From positions 76,735 through 140,734 of the forward strand of contig CAJTOO010000014.1 of NCBI GenBank assembly GCA_910577735.1: a stretch of DNA of 64,000 bases. The letters are read 5' to 3'. Below are positions 8,306-17,164 of the stretch, piece by piece; the stretch's first letter is position 1, and each line of letters opens with the position of its first letter. The DNA comes from an uncultured Lachnospiraceae bacterium (GTDB lineage Bacteria > Bacillota > Clostridia > Lachnospirales > Lachnospiraceae). The notes beneath the pieces were generated by a model. The model saw only the letters and a program-made list of their open reading frames with translations, was not told where the DNA came from and searched no databases. A program made the translations under genes and the position numbers.

Positions 8306-9246
8306 TGGCAGATGTTAAGAAAATCGCAACAAGAGAAAGCTATGGTAATGCACTTGCTGAATGTGGTGCAGAGTTTCCGGATCTGGTAGTCCTGGATGCA
8401 GACCTTGCAGGCGCTACTAAGACGGGTGTGTTTATGAAAGCTTTTCCCGAGCGTCATATTGACTGTGGTATTGCAGAGTGTAATATGACAGGTATCGCAG
8501 CCGGACTTGCAACCTGCGGCAAGATACCTTTTATCAGTTCCTTCGCTATGTTTGCGGCAGGACGTAACTTCGAGCAGGTTCGTAATTCCATCGGTTATCC
8601 GCATCTGAATGTGAAGATTGGTGCAACCCATGCCGGTATTACGGTGGGTGAGGACGGCGCAACCCATCAGTGTAATGAAGATGTGGCTCTGATGCGCACC
8701 ATTCCCGGCATGACAGTAATCGTACCTTCCGATGATGTGGAGGCGAAGGCGGCTGTCAGAGCGGCAATTGAAGTGGAAGGCCCTGTTTATCTGCGGTTTG
8801 GCCGCGCGGCAGTGCCGGTGATCAATGATAAGCCTGACTATAAATTTGAGATTGGCAAAGGCGTTCTCTTAAGAGAAGGCACAGATGTGACCATCGTTGC
8901 CAGCGGTATTACCGTTTCTTCTGCATTAGAGGCGGCAGAAATGCTTGCGGCTGACGGCATTCAGGCAGAAGTGATCAATATTCATACCATCAAACCTCTG
9001 GATGAGGAACTGGTGCTCGCTTCTGCGAAGAAGACCGGCAAGGTTGTGACGGCAGAAGAGCATACCGTGATCGGCGGACTTGGAAGCGCAGTGTGTGACT
9101 GCCTGTCTGAGAAACATCCGACTCCCGTACTGCGGATTGGTATGCAGGATACGTTCGGAGAATCCGGCCCTGCATCTGCACTGGTGGAGAAGTATGGATT
9201 AGACGGCAAGGGAATCTATGCAAAGGTAAAAGAGTTCGTAAAATAA
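8305..9246 (+). CDS. tktC: Transketolase, C-terminal subunit
   Basis: A 313-residue partner of the preceding subunit, containing the pyrimidine-binding and C-terminal transketolase domains. The ATG overlaps the upstream stop by one base, and GGAGG lies ten bases upstream. Family features include VLDADLAGATKTG, the catalytic-glutamate region DCGIAECNMTGIAAGLA, SSFAMFAAGRNFEQVRNS, THAGITVGEDGATHQ, and a C-terminal domain with VVTAEEHTVIGGLGSAV. Together the subunits exchange two-carbon units between xylulose-5-phosphate and ribose-5-phosphate or erythrose-4-phosphate. No defects are seen. Confidence 0.95.
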   Translation: MADVKKIATRESYGNALAECGAEFPDLVVLDADLAGATKTGVFMKAFPERHIDCGIAECNMTGIAAGLATCGKIPFISSFAMFAAGRNFEQVRNSIGYPHLNVKIGATHAGITVGEDGATHQCNEDVALMRTIPGMTVIVPSDDVEAKAAVRAAIEVEGPVYLRFGRAAVPVINDKPDYKFEIGKGVLLREGTDVTIVASGITVSSALEAAEMLAADGIQAEVINIHTIKPLDEELVLASAKKTGKVVTAEEHTVIGGLGSAVCDCLSEKHPTPVLRIGMQDTFGESGPASALVEKYGLDGKGIYAKVKEFVK

Positions 9247-9277
9247 TTAACGATCTGGCGATAGAAAGGCATTTGGG

Positions 9278-9937
9278 ATGTCTGAAAGAAAAAATATTTT
9301 ATCTCCTTCCATTCTGGCGGCTGATTTCGCCAGGCTGGGAGAGCAGATTCAAGAAGCCTGTGAGGCTGGAGCAGAATATATTCATATTGATGTGATGGAT
9401 GGCGTCTTTGTTCCGTCAATCTCTTTCGGTATGCCAGTGATCCGCACCATCCGTAAAGTAACGGATAAAGTGTTTGATGTACACCTGATGATTGTGGAAC
9501 CGGAGCGCTACGTGAAAGAATTCATAGCCTGCGGCGCGGACAGTATTACATTCCACCTGGAAGCTACAGAGGATGCAGAGGCAACGATCAGTCTGATTCG
9601 CAGCCTGGGCTGTCGGGTTGGAATGTCAATCAAGCCAAGGACTCCCGTGGAAGTGGTCAGGAAATACCTGAGTAAGCTGGATATGCTTCTGGTGATGACA
9701 GTGGAACCGGGGTTTGGCGGTCAAAAGTACATACCCGAATCCACAGAACGTGTTCGCCAGATCCGCAAGATGGCCGATGAGCTGGGTGTAGATTTGGACA
9801 TCCAGGTGGATGGCGGTATCACGAAGGACAATGTGAAAGTAGTGTTGGAGGCAGGCGCCAATGTGATTGTGGCGGGGTCTGCAATCTTTGGCGGGAATAT
9901 CACAGAGAACGTGAAAGGGTATCTGGAACAGTTTTAA
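9278..9937 (+). CDS. rpe: Ribulose-phosphate 3-epimerase
   Basis: A 219-residue TIM-barrel enzyme that interconverts D-ribulose-5-phosphate and D-xylulose-5-phosphate. It has all the family blocks: LSPSILAADFARLGEQI at the start, HIDVMDGVFVPSISFG with the catalytic Asp and metal ligands, DVHLMIVEP, FHLEA, MTVEPGFGGQKYIP and DIQVDGGITKDN near the end. AAAGG precedes the ATG. It ends the pentose block and is followed by a strong terminator, which suggests that the tktN-tktC-rpe unit ends here. Confidence 0.96.
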   Translation: MSERKNILSPSILAADFARLGEQIQEACEAGAEYIHIDVMDGVFVPSISFGMPVIRTIRKVTDKVFDVHLMIVEPERYVKEFIACGADSITFHLEATEDAEATISLIRSLGCRVGMSIKPRTPVEVVRKYLSKLDMLLVMTVEPGFGGQKYIPESTERVRQIRKMADELGVDLDIQVDGGITKDNVKVVLEAGANVIVAGSAIFGGNITENVKGYLEQF

Positions 9938-9945
9938 AGAGTTGA

Positions 9946-9982
9946 AAAGGCGAATCGGATGTGTATCTGATTCGCCTTTCGT
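9946..9982 (+). terminator. Terminator after rpe
   Basis: AAAGGCGAATC pairs with GATTCGCCTTT around a short GGAT...ATCT extension and GTGT loop, followed by an AT-rich stretch. The stem is perfect. Confidence 0.75.
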
Positions 9983-10017
9983 AAATAATATTATTTTTTA
10001 ACGTTCCTTATTGTCAT

Positions 10018-10128
10018 CTAGAACCGTTTGAGGTAGCGGTAGATTCCTTTTATTCGGACGAAAATATGTCCAGATTAAAAGATTCAGTAGCGCAAATGGA
10101 AGCAACAGGGGTACAGTACATGAGGTAA
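10018..10128 (+). pseudogene. Remnant of a YefM/Phd-type antitoxin
   Basis: An open stretch reads LEPFEVAVDSFYSDENMSRL then KDSVAQMEATG before a TAA. The FYSDENMSRLKDSVAQMEATG portion resembles the C-terminal part of YefM/Phd antitoxins that pair with YoeB. No start codon or N-terminal DNA-binding domain is present upstream. It abuts and slightly overlaps a YoeB fragment, so both appear to be the residue of one toxin-antitoxin operon with an internal deletion. The assignment rests on motif memory and the partner next door. Confidence 0.55.
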
Positions 10129-10261
10129 GCCAGAACGTTTAAGCGGTGACCTGTCTTCATATTGGAGCAGGAGGATTGATGACTCCAATAGAATTGTTTA
10201 TCGTATAGAAAACAATGTCTTAAAGATTGTCCAATGTGGATCGCATTATCGTGATAAGTAA
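10124..10261 (+). pseudogene. Remnant of a YoeB-type mRNA interferase toxin
   Basis: The frame reads GKPERLSGDLSSYWSRRIDD, then SNRIVYRIENNVLKIV and a final CGSHYRDK before TAA. This is the C-terminal half of YoeB: the LxGxLSxxWSRRI block, the RIVY strand and the C-terminal HY pair are all recognisable. The N-terminal half is missing, probably by a deletion that fused it to the antitoxin remnant just upstream. Without an N-terminus or start codon it cannot make an active toxin. A stem-loop terminator follows directly. Confidence 0.75.
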
Positions 10262-10310
10262 AGAAATAGCATTTCCCTTTCTGAGGGTGGGGGATGCTAT
10301 TTCTTTTTGC
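10261..10310. terminator. Strong stem-loop terminator
   Basis: AAAGAAATAGCAT pairs with ATGCTATTTCTTT over a G-rich loop. It can act for the decayed toxin-antitoxin locus on the plus strand and, less clearly, for the MATE gene transcribed toward it on the minus strand. Confidence 0.65.
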
Positions 10311-10446
10311 TGTTATACAAACCTTCTTTTCAACTGTATGTGCATATTATATCGAATATACTATAAATATATAACATTTTTTTAAAATATTTTCAAATAC
10401 AATACTGATAATTTTTCAAAGCAATTTCTATACACAGTTCCATACC

Positions 10447-11856
10447 CTATTCCACAATATTCTGTAGCCACACGCCCTTTTTCACAAGGATAAATCCAAT
10501 CACGCATTTGATCAGATCCCCTGCCTGTACGAAAGTAAATACAGCGACCACGGGCAGTGCCGTATAGCGGCTTAAGGTGAACGCAATCGTCACACTGACG
10601 CACCAGATAAAGACGCTGTCGAATAAGAATGTGACGATGGTCTTGCCGCCTGAGCGCAGTGTAAAGTAGGATGCGTGCAGGAAGGCATTCTGGGGCATGA
10701 AGATGGCGGCAACCATGATAAAGTATGTGGCAAGCAGTCGCGCTTCCTCATTGGTCTTGAACAAGAGCGGGAAAAACCGCGCTAATAACAACATCACAAG
10801 AGCCATACAGGTGCAGCTGAAGACGGAAAAAGCGATCATCTTATTGTCTGTATCACGGGCTTCTTTCATTTTGCCGGCGCCTAAAAGCTGCCCTACGATG
10901 ATAGCCACGGAATCTCCTAATGCGATAAAGACGATATTGAACACGTTGTTGATAGTATTGGAGATATTCAGGGCAGCGATCACGTTGAGACCGCGCACAG
11001 AATAACATTGGGTTAACATGGCCATACCGGCTGCCCACATGGTTTCATTGAGAAGAAGGGGTGTACCCTTTATCAGAATCTTCTGCACCAAGGCTCCGGG
11101 CACTTTTAACGTACTGTAAAGACCTTCCACGAAGGGATTCTCTGTCCTATGGCTGTGGGTGTGAAGCAGCACAATGGCGGCCTCCACATAACGGGAGGTG
11201 ATAGTAGCGATGGCAGCGCCCTGCACGCCGAGGGCCGGTGCACCGAATTTACCATATATTAATATGTAGTTTAATACCAGATTTACAAAGACTGCCACCA
11301 CGCCGGCTTTCATAGGCAGAATGGTCTGCCCGCATTCCCGCAGTGTGCTGGAATAGACCTGGACCATCATAAACGGCGGCAATCCAAGCAGCATGATCCA
11401 GAGATATTGCCGGCCATAGGCTAAAGTGGCGGCCACGCTCTCCGCAGTGCCCTCACCCTGCAAATAGGTTTCGATCAAAGAACTGCCGGCAGTCAGGAAC
11501 AGGATGACCGTGAGCAGAGTAATCACAGAGACCATCCATACCTTGAAACGGACCGTCTGCCGGACGCCTTCCTCATTTTTCTGTCCAAAGTACTGGGCGG
11601 TAAAGATACCCGCACCGGATACGCCGCCGAACAGGCAGAGATTATAGACGAAGAGTAATTGGTTCACGATGGCCACGCCGGACATCTGTTCCGTGCCGAT
11701 TTGACCGATCATGATATTGTCTAAAAGACTTACAAAGTTAGTTATACCATTCTGAATCATAATCGGTACAGCGATGGCAAGCACCATTTTATAAAAAGCC
11801 TTGTCACCGACTAACTTATGAAAAAGACTGCATTTTGAAGTTTGTGCTGTTTTCAT
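10447..11856 (-). CDS. MATE-family multidrug/metabolite efflux pump
   Basis: A 469-residue integral membrane protein with about twelve helices in two MatE repeats. The start is the ATG eight bases after GGGAGG; the GTG two codons earlier is too close to that site. The first repeat begins with MVLAIAVPIMIQNGITNFVSLLDNIMIGQIG and the second with LLLNETMWAAGMAMLTQCY. It should export cationic or other small molecules in exchange for Na+ or H+. It stands alone between the toxin-antitoxin remnant and the divergent BlaI gene. The substrate cannot be read from sequence. Confidence 0.92.
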   Translation of the reverse strand: MKTAQTSKCSLFHKLVGDKAFYKMVLAIAVPIMIQNGITNFVSLLDNIMIGQIGTEQMSGVAIVNQLLFVYNLCLFGGVSGAGIFTAQYFGQKNEEGVRQTVRFKVWMVSVITLLTVILFLTAGSSLIETYLQGEGTAESVAATLAYGRQYLWIMLLGLPPFMMVQVYSSTLRECGQTILPMKAGVVAVFVNLVLNYILIYGKFGAPALGVQGAAIATITSRYVEAAIVLLHTHSHRTENPFVEGLYSTLKVPGALVQKILIKGTPLLLNETMWAAGMAMLTQCYSVRGLNVIAALNISNTINNVFNIVFIALGDSVAIIVGQLLGAGKMKEARDTDNKMIAFSVFSCTCMALVMLLLARFFPLLFKTNEEARLLATYFIMVAAIFMPQNAFLHASYFTLRSGGKTIVTFLFDSVFIWCVSVTIAFTLSRYTALPVVAVFTFVQAGDLIKCVIGFILVKKGVWLQNIVE

Positions 11857-12100
11857 GTTCACTACCTCCCGGTCAGGGTTAAGATGATATTTTTCCCTGA
11901 AATCTGTGTGAGCTAAATCAACATTTTACAGTATCTTTCTGATATATGCAATGTGGTTTTTTATCATAAAATATCTTATTTTGTTGAATCAAAACTACAT
12001 AGCCAGTCCATTTTTAGTGAAATTCATGACAATTTATACTTGATATTCTACGGATAATAAAATACTATTGAAGGAGAGAACCTTATTAAATACTATAACC

Positions 12101-12118
12101 TACAATAGTAATTGTAGA
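12101..12118. promoter_or_regulatory. BlaI/MecI-type operator upstream of the repressor gene
   Basis: A perfect inverted repeat CTACAAT-AGTA-ATTGTAG lies 20 bases before the blaI-like start codon. BlaI/MecI operators are dyads with TACA/TGTA cores, so autoregulation of the blaI-M56 pair is the likely role. Confidence 0.7.
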
Positions 12119-12137
12119 GATTACTGGAGGCATTGTT

Positions 12138-12518
12138 ATGACACTTGAAAATTTAACGGATTGTGAACAGCTGGTAATGAAGACAGTATGGGATTCGGAG
12201 GAAGAGCTGAGTCTCATGGAAATTATGCAGAGGGTCAACGACAAGTACCACAAAGAGTGGAAACCTCAGACGGTATCTACGTTCCTGGCTCGTCTTGTGA
12301 GAAAGGGATATCTGAGACATTATCGTCAGGGGCGTGTGTTTTTCTATCAGATTCTTATTCCGCTCGAGGTGTATAAAGGTCAGTTGACAAGTGACTATGT
12401 GACCTTTTGGAATCATGATAACGCAGATGAATTTTTGTGTGCTCTGGCAAATGAGAGACCGTTACGACAAGATGAGATTGAAAGGATACAGAAGATGATC
12501 AATGGATTGGGCAAGTAA
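12138..12518 (+). CDS. BlaI/MecI/CopY-family transcriptional repressor
   Basis: A 126-residue winged-helix repressor. The N-terminal half shows the family pattern: LTDCEQLVMKTVWDSEEELS, then the recognition region WKPQTVSTFLARLVRKGYL and the RQGRVFFY wing. GGAGG precedes the ATG, and a dyad operator lies just upstream. Its 3' end overlaps the M56 metallopeptidase gene by 17 bases, the usual arrangement in which the membrane sensor triggers cleavage of the repressor. The regulon is probably its own operon and possibly cell-envelope or resistance genes elsewhere. Confidence 0.92.
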   Translation: MTLENLTDCEQLVMKTVWDSEEELSLMEIMQRVNDKYHKEWKPQTVSTFLARLVRKGYLRHYRQGRVFFYQILIPLEVYKGQLTSDYVTFWNHDNADEFLCALANERPLRQDEIERIQKMINGLGK

Positions 12519-13896
12519 TTTATTTATAGCGCTGTTAATGACGGATATCTCCGGAACATTATTCTATATTATGGGAATGATTTTCCGGAAGATATGGTTT
12601 AAGAAAGACGTGCGTTTGGTCCGCTTTGCGACCATAGTCGTATTGTGCGCGTATGTATTGCCGGTGGTCTATTTCATATTGCAGATAGGCCGATGGATTG
12701 AGAAAGGAATGCACAGCAGTATCAATTTATTCTATAACACGCCAAGAACAATGGAAGTATTCACCATCCTGGGATGGGTGTGGCTGGGATTGTTTTTGAC
12801 GCTGCTGGCATACAAATTGTACTGCCGCCGTCGTTGGACTATGGTTTGTAGAGGTAATATTCCCGAAGAAGATGAGGAAACCAAACGACGTTTTAAGGAA
12901 ATATGTGCTGAACTGGGCATAAAGGGTAAGGTAACTCTGTGCAGGAATGATTCTGTCAATGTGCCATGCATCACCTACTATCATGGAATGGTAGTGATAC
13001 TGCCTTTGAATAAGTACACGGAAGAGGAGATGGAAATCATTCTCTATCACGAACTGTGCCACTACCTGGAAAGAGATTTGCCGCTCAGGACACTTGGTAT
13101 CATGGTTACACTGCTGCATGTGTTTAATCCTGTTGTGCACATCATGTCCAGGCAGATGACACTGCTCTGCGAGATGAGCTGCGACAGGCTGGTATGTGAG
13201 AAGGCAAGCAATAAATTTTCAGATCAGCACTATTTTCAGGTAATCTTTGATATGTTAAAAGGTGAGAAGACAAGAGAAAGATACCAGCTGTTTGCGCTGG
13301 TGGATGACAGAACAAACTATGAGAGGAGAGTGGCGTGTATGAGTCAATTTCATATGAGCGGTGGCATTAAGAAGAGTGCGGCGTTAGTGCTTGCAGCATG
13401 TTTCTTGTTGGGGAGCAGCTTTACTTCCCTGGCGGCGGGGGTTAAAATGACGGGTGCTTATGAAGGATATGCGGAAGAGACAAGCGTCAAGAACTCTTTG
13501 GAAAATATAGATGCGGAGAACCAGAAGGCCATTGAGGAGATGGCCGAACTGTATAATATCGATCCGGATAAGATTGTGATGATGGATGATGTTAACATGG
13601 AAGGCCGCGGAAGAACCATAAATATCGAGTGGGAAATGGATGAAGACGAGACATTTATGTCTGGCGGATTCACATTGAGTGAGGGACAAGAGGTTAAGAT
13701 TGCCGTAGTCGGCGATCCTTCGGATGTTACCTTTCAAACTGGCCTTAAGAATCCGGATAATATTATGGATTATATTGAAGGTAGTGATATAGTAGCCTTT
13801 ACATACACAGCTCCAGAGGCTGGCAGGTATTATTTCTTTGTCGTAAATCTGAGTGAGACAGAGGGATTGTATATTGCTGCTACGATTGTAAAGTAA
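12502..13896 (+). CDS. BlaR1-like M56 membrane metallopeptidase sensor
   Basis: A 464-residue protein starting inside the end of the repressor gene. It has several membrane helices in the first 120 residues, then the cytoplasmic zinc protease domain with HELCH (in ILYHELCHYLERDLP, near residue 185), then a last helix (SAALVLAACFLLGSSFTSLA, near residue 295). The outer C-terminal domain of about 150 residues is not a penicillin-binding domain: no SxxK or KTG motif is visible. It therefore probably senses something other than a beta-lactam. The signalling logic (sensor protease inactivates BlaI) is known for the family; the ligand is unknown. Confidence 0.9.
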   Translation: MDWASNLFIALLMTDISGTLFYIMGMIFRKIWFKKDVRLVRFATIVVLCAYVLPVVYFILQIGRWIEKGMHSSINLFYNTPRTMEVFTILGWVWLGLFLTLLAYKLYCRRRWTMVCRGNIPEEDEETKRRFKEICAELGIKGKVTLCRNDSVNVPCITYYHGMVVILPLNKYTEEEMEIILYHELCHYLERDLPLRTLGIMVTLLHVFNPVVHIMSRQMTLLCEMSCDRLVCEKASNKFSDQHYFQVIFDMLKGEKTRERYQLFALVDDRTNYERRVACMSQFHMSGGIKKSAALVLAACFLLGSSFTSLAAGVKMTGAYEGYAEETSVKNSLENIDAENQKAIEEMAELYNIDPDKIVMMDDVNMEGRGRTINIEWEMDEDETFMSGGFTLSEGQEVKIAVVGDPSDVTFQTGLKNPDNIMDYIEGSDIVAFTYTAPEAGRYYFFVVNLSETEGLYIAATIVK

Positions 13897-14407
13897 TATA
13901 ACCCATGTCAATGGTATAACAAAAATTCTCTGCCAACTGATTCCTGTCATATTATAAGGTTCAGACAGGAGTCAGAGGGTTTCAGAGAAAGAGTCAGCCG
14001 AGTATTTATGAGCAGTCGTGTACCAGAAGTTTCAGGTGCAAAAGGCAGTCAGTTACAGTCCGACTATAAGCGAAATATTGCAAACATAACAATGAGCTAA
14101 AGAAATCCAGTCATTCGTATAGGGATGTTTAGTCATATACGAATAAATCTACAAACTTCACATAGTAAGAGATGGTGAGGGATATCGTATAATTGCGGTA
14201 TCTCTCATTGTTTTGTCAAATAAATGCCATAAATTTCCTTGTAGATTATTCTGATTTAGAATAAAATGTATTCAAACTATAAAATACTGAATCTGGATTA
14301 GAGATGAAAATACATATAGAAATATATAATATTATAGAAAGCAATCTGCACAGGACGATATGATTTTATGAAAATAATACAATCTATGATTGAAAAGAGG
14401 TAGTGTA
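13897..14407. other. 511-base gap with only a terminator recognised
   Basis: No convincing gene is seen. A stem-loop near 14173-14219 (GAGGGATATCG with CGGTATCTCTC, then TTGTTTTG) looks like a terminator. A frame around 13980-14098 reads SSRVPEVSGAKGSQLQSDYK, possibly the tail of a decayed gene, but the family is not recognised. Confidence 0.4.
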
Positions 14408-15865
14408 ATGTTTATAGGAAGAACCGCAGAACTGCAGTTTCTGGAGAATAGTTACAGGGCTTCGGGAGGACAGCTGATCCTTCTCTATGGCAGGCGTCGT
14501 GTGGGTAAGACAGAAACTCTTAAGAAGTTTTGTGAGGGGAAACCGCATGTGTATTTTGCCTGTCGGGAATGTACGGATAAGCTGCAGCTTAAGGCTTTCT
14601 CAGAACAGCTGCTGCAGGAGGATATACCGGCCAGGCAGTATGTGGAGCAGTTCACAGATTGGGACAAGGCTTTTCGGGCTGTATCACAGTTACCCTGCGG
14701 TGGGCATAAGAAACTGCTTGTGCTGGATGAATTTCCTTATCTGTGTAAAGAGAATCCGGCCATTCTTTCCATTCTGCGTAATCTGTGGGAGGAGATATGG
14801 CAGCATGACAACATTATGATTGTTCTGTGCGGCAGTGCGATAAGCTTTGTGGAGCAGGAACTGCTGGCAGAGGAGAAGCCTCTTAGCGGAATATTGACAG
14901 GAAGCTGTCAGATGAAGGCGCTGAACTTTTATGAGGCATCCCGCTTTTTCCCGGAATATTCGGAGCTGGATAAGATACTGGCCTATGCGGTATTGGGTGG
15001 CATGCCGTATTATCTTGGACAGTTCGATGCCGGGCTGTCTCTGGCGGAGAATATCAAACAGAATGTGCTCTCGAAGGATTGTGTGCTGTACAGGGAAGTG
15101 GATTATATGCTGCGGCAGGAATTGCGGGAGACGCCCATCTATCATGCACTGCTGGGAGCGTTGGCGCTGGGGAATGTGCGGCTTAATGATATCAGCCGGC
15201 AATCATTGGTGGAGGATACTTCTAAGACCAGTGTATATCTGAGAACCCTGATCCAGATGGGGATTGTGGAACGGGAATATTCCCTGGATGTGGAGATTAA
15301 GGAGCCCGCCAAGACTCACAGGGGTATTTATAAATTGACGGATCCCTTTTTCCGGTTCTGGTATGCCTTTGTTTATACGCAGTATTCGGCATTGGAGGCA
15401 GGGGATGTGGAGGGTGTGTATGAGAGGGCGGTGCGTCCCTTTCTCCGCCAGTTTGCGTCCGGCCCGTTCCGGGAGGTATGCGGGCAGTACATAGAGGCAT
15501 TGCAAAAGGCCGATGCTCTTCCCTTCCGTTATAGGAAGGCGGGACGCTTCTTCGGCAGGACCACGGTGCGAGATATGAGGAAGGATTCGGGACTTAGCAT
15601 CCAGGGGACGGAAATTGACATTCTTGCGGTTTCCGGAAGAAGGAAAGAGTACCTGGCAGGGGCCTGCAAATTGGATGATATCCCCTTTACATACGAGGAA
15701 TACCTGGATACGGCGGCCAAACTGACGCCCCAGAAAGACAGGTCTGAGTTCTATTATGCCCTCTTTTCAGCGGCAGGGTTTGAGGAGAAGCTTAACGAAA
15801 CTGCCGGGCGGGACGGCCATGTCCGTCTGTATTCACTGAAAGATATAGTTAATTGTAGGATATAG
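14408..15865 (+). CDS. AAA ATPase of the archaeal-ATPase/DUF234 type
   Basis: A 485-residue protein. The ATG at 14408 follows AGAGG with seven bases; the upstream TTG in frame is less likely. It begins MFIGRTAELQFLENSY and has a P-loop, YGRRRVGKTE, near residue 33, a Walker B strand VLDEFPYL near 113, and a C-terminal winged-helix/nuclease-like part (LTDPFFRFWYAFV, later GTEIDILAVSG). This is the ATPase plus DUF234 arrangement, widespread in Clostridia and Bacteroidetes and of unproven function; a nuclease-like fold has been proposed for the C-terminus. It stands alone. Gap regions on both sides suggest an accessory gene. Confidence 0.85.
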   Translation: MFIGRTAELQFLENSYRASGGQLILLYGRRRVGKTETLKKFCEGKPHVYFACRECTDKLQLKAFSEQLLQEDIPARQYVEQFTDWDKAFRAVSQLPCGGHKKLLVLDEFPYLCKENPAILSILRNLWEEIWQHDNIMIVLCGSAISFVEQELLAEEKPLSGILTGSCQMKALNFYEASRFFPEYSELDKILAYAVLGGMPYYLGQFDAGLSLAENIKQNVLSKDCVLYREVDYMLRQELRETPIYHALLGALALGNVRLNDISRQSLVEDTSKTSVYLRTLIQMGIVEREYSLDVEIKEPAKTHRGIYKLTDPFFRFWYAFVYTQYSALEAGDVEGVYERAVRPFLRQFASGPFREVCGQYIEALQKADALPFRYRKAGRFFGRTTVRDMRKDSGLSIQGTEIDILAVSGRRKEYLAGACKLDDIPFTYEEYLDTAAKLTPQKDRSEFYYALFSAAGFEEKLNETAGRDGHVRLYSLKDIVNCRI

Positions 15866-16015
15866 TGGAGCAGGCAGTTAAGACAGTTTGGCACTGCAGA
15901 CGGTTCGGGGACGGTTAAGGCGGTTAAGGCGGCCCGGCATAATCTTGAATTTGCATACCAGATGAGATACAATAGATACGATTGTTGGATAAACTGCGTC
16001 AGGAGGAAAGTGACT

Positions 16016-16888
16016 GTGAAAAAGCTGGGACGAAATGATTTTTGCTGGTGTGGAAGCGGCAGAAAATATAAGTCATGTCATATGGCTATGGATGAAAAAA
16101 TTGAAAGTTATGCACTGCAGGGGCATATCGTGCCCAGCCATGATATATTGAAAACGCCGGAGCAGATTCAGGGAATCCGCGAGAGCAGCAAGATTAATAT
16201 CGCAATTCTGGATGAGATCGCCAGACAGATTCACATTGGGATGAGCACGGAGGAAATCGACCGGATTGTCTGCGATATGACCAGTCAGATGGGGGGCATC
16301 GCCGCGCCGCTTCATTATGATGGGTTTCCCAAGAGTGTCTGTACGTCCATCAATGAAGTAGTGTGCCACGGTATTCCAAGCGAGAGCCGGCTTTTACAGG
16401 ACGGCGATATTGTGAACGTGGATGTGTCCACCATCTATCAGGGATATTTCTCGGATTCTTCCAGAATGTTCATGCTGGGAAATGTGCCGGAGGAGACCCG
16501 GAAGCTGGTACAGGTAGCCAAAGAATGCATTGATGTGGGCCTAGAGCAGGTCAAACCCTGGAATTTCCTGGGTGATATGGCGGAAGCCATCAACAATCAC
16601 GCGAAGAAGAACGGTTACTCTATTGTCCGGGAGATCGGCGGGCATGGTGTGGGTCTGGAATTTCATGAGGAGCCATTTGTCAGTTATGTGACAAGCAAGG
16701 GCACGGAAATGCTGATGGTGCCCGGCATGGTGTTTACCATAGAGCCGATGGTCAATATGGGCAAGGCAGATATCTATATTGATGACAAGGACGGCTGGAC
16801 CGTCTACACAGATGACGGCAAGCCCTCCGCGCAGTGGGAAGTGACATTGGTTGTGACGGAGGATGGGTATGAGATTTTGACGTATTAA
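16016..16888 (+). CDS. map: Methionine aminopeptidase type I with N-terminal SEC-C motif
   Basis: A 290-residue enzyme that removes N-terminal methionine. The likely start is a GTG after AGGAGG. The N-terminus carries a SEC-C zinc motif (GRNDFCWCGSGRKYKSCH, residues about 5-22), often seen on clostridial Map proteins and thought to help ribosome docking. The catalytic domain shows the five metal ligands: Asp in VNVDVSTIYQG, Asp in FSDSSRMF, His in GGHGVGLEFHEEP, Glu in FTIEPM and Glu in WEVTLVVTEDG. It ends just before a good terminator and is transcribed alone. Confidence 0.95.
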   Translation: MKKLGRNDFCWCGSGRKYKSCHMAMDEKIESYALQGHIVPSHDILKTPEQIQGIRESSKINIAILDEIARQIHIGMSTEEIDRIVCDMTSQMGGIAAPLHYDGFPKSVCTSINEVVCHGIPSESRLLQDGDIVNVDVSTIYQGYFSDSSRMFMLGNVPEETRKLVQVAKECIDVGLEQVKPWNFLGDMAEAINNHAKKNGYSIVREIGGHGVGLEFHEEPFVSYVTSKGTEMLMVPGMVFTIEPMVNMGKADIYIDDKDGWTVYTDDGKPSAQWEVTLVVTEDGYEILTY

Positions 16889-16938
16889 ATAGGGATAAAA
16901 TTCTGCTGACGAAATTCCGTTTGTAAGGGTTACAGACA

Positions 16939-16976
16939 GAGTACATCTTGCTTGACAGAGGATGTACTCCTTTTTT
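16939..16976 (+). terminator. Terminator after map
   Basis: GAGTACATC pairs with GATGTACTC around a 13-base loop, followed by CTTTTTT. Confidence 0.85.
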
Positions 16977-17164
16977 ATCATAAATATTTGTGCAAATTTC
17001 CGATATTGTCAAACAGATGCGCTTTTGTTATCGTAATCATACAATCTTTGGATTCATCTGAAAGTATACTTTATTCCACAGCCCTATGGCGTGGATTCCC
17101 GGCAGATCGCCGCTGATTTCCAAATGTTGAGAAACCTGAAGCAGAAAAAAGGAAGGAGAAAACC

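Noticed and set aside
13980..14098. Possible gene fragment after the M56 gene
   Set aside because: A short frame reads like protein but no family is recognised and there is no start; kept only as a remark in the gap entry.
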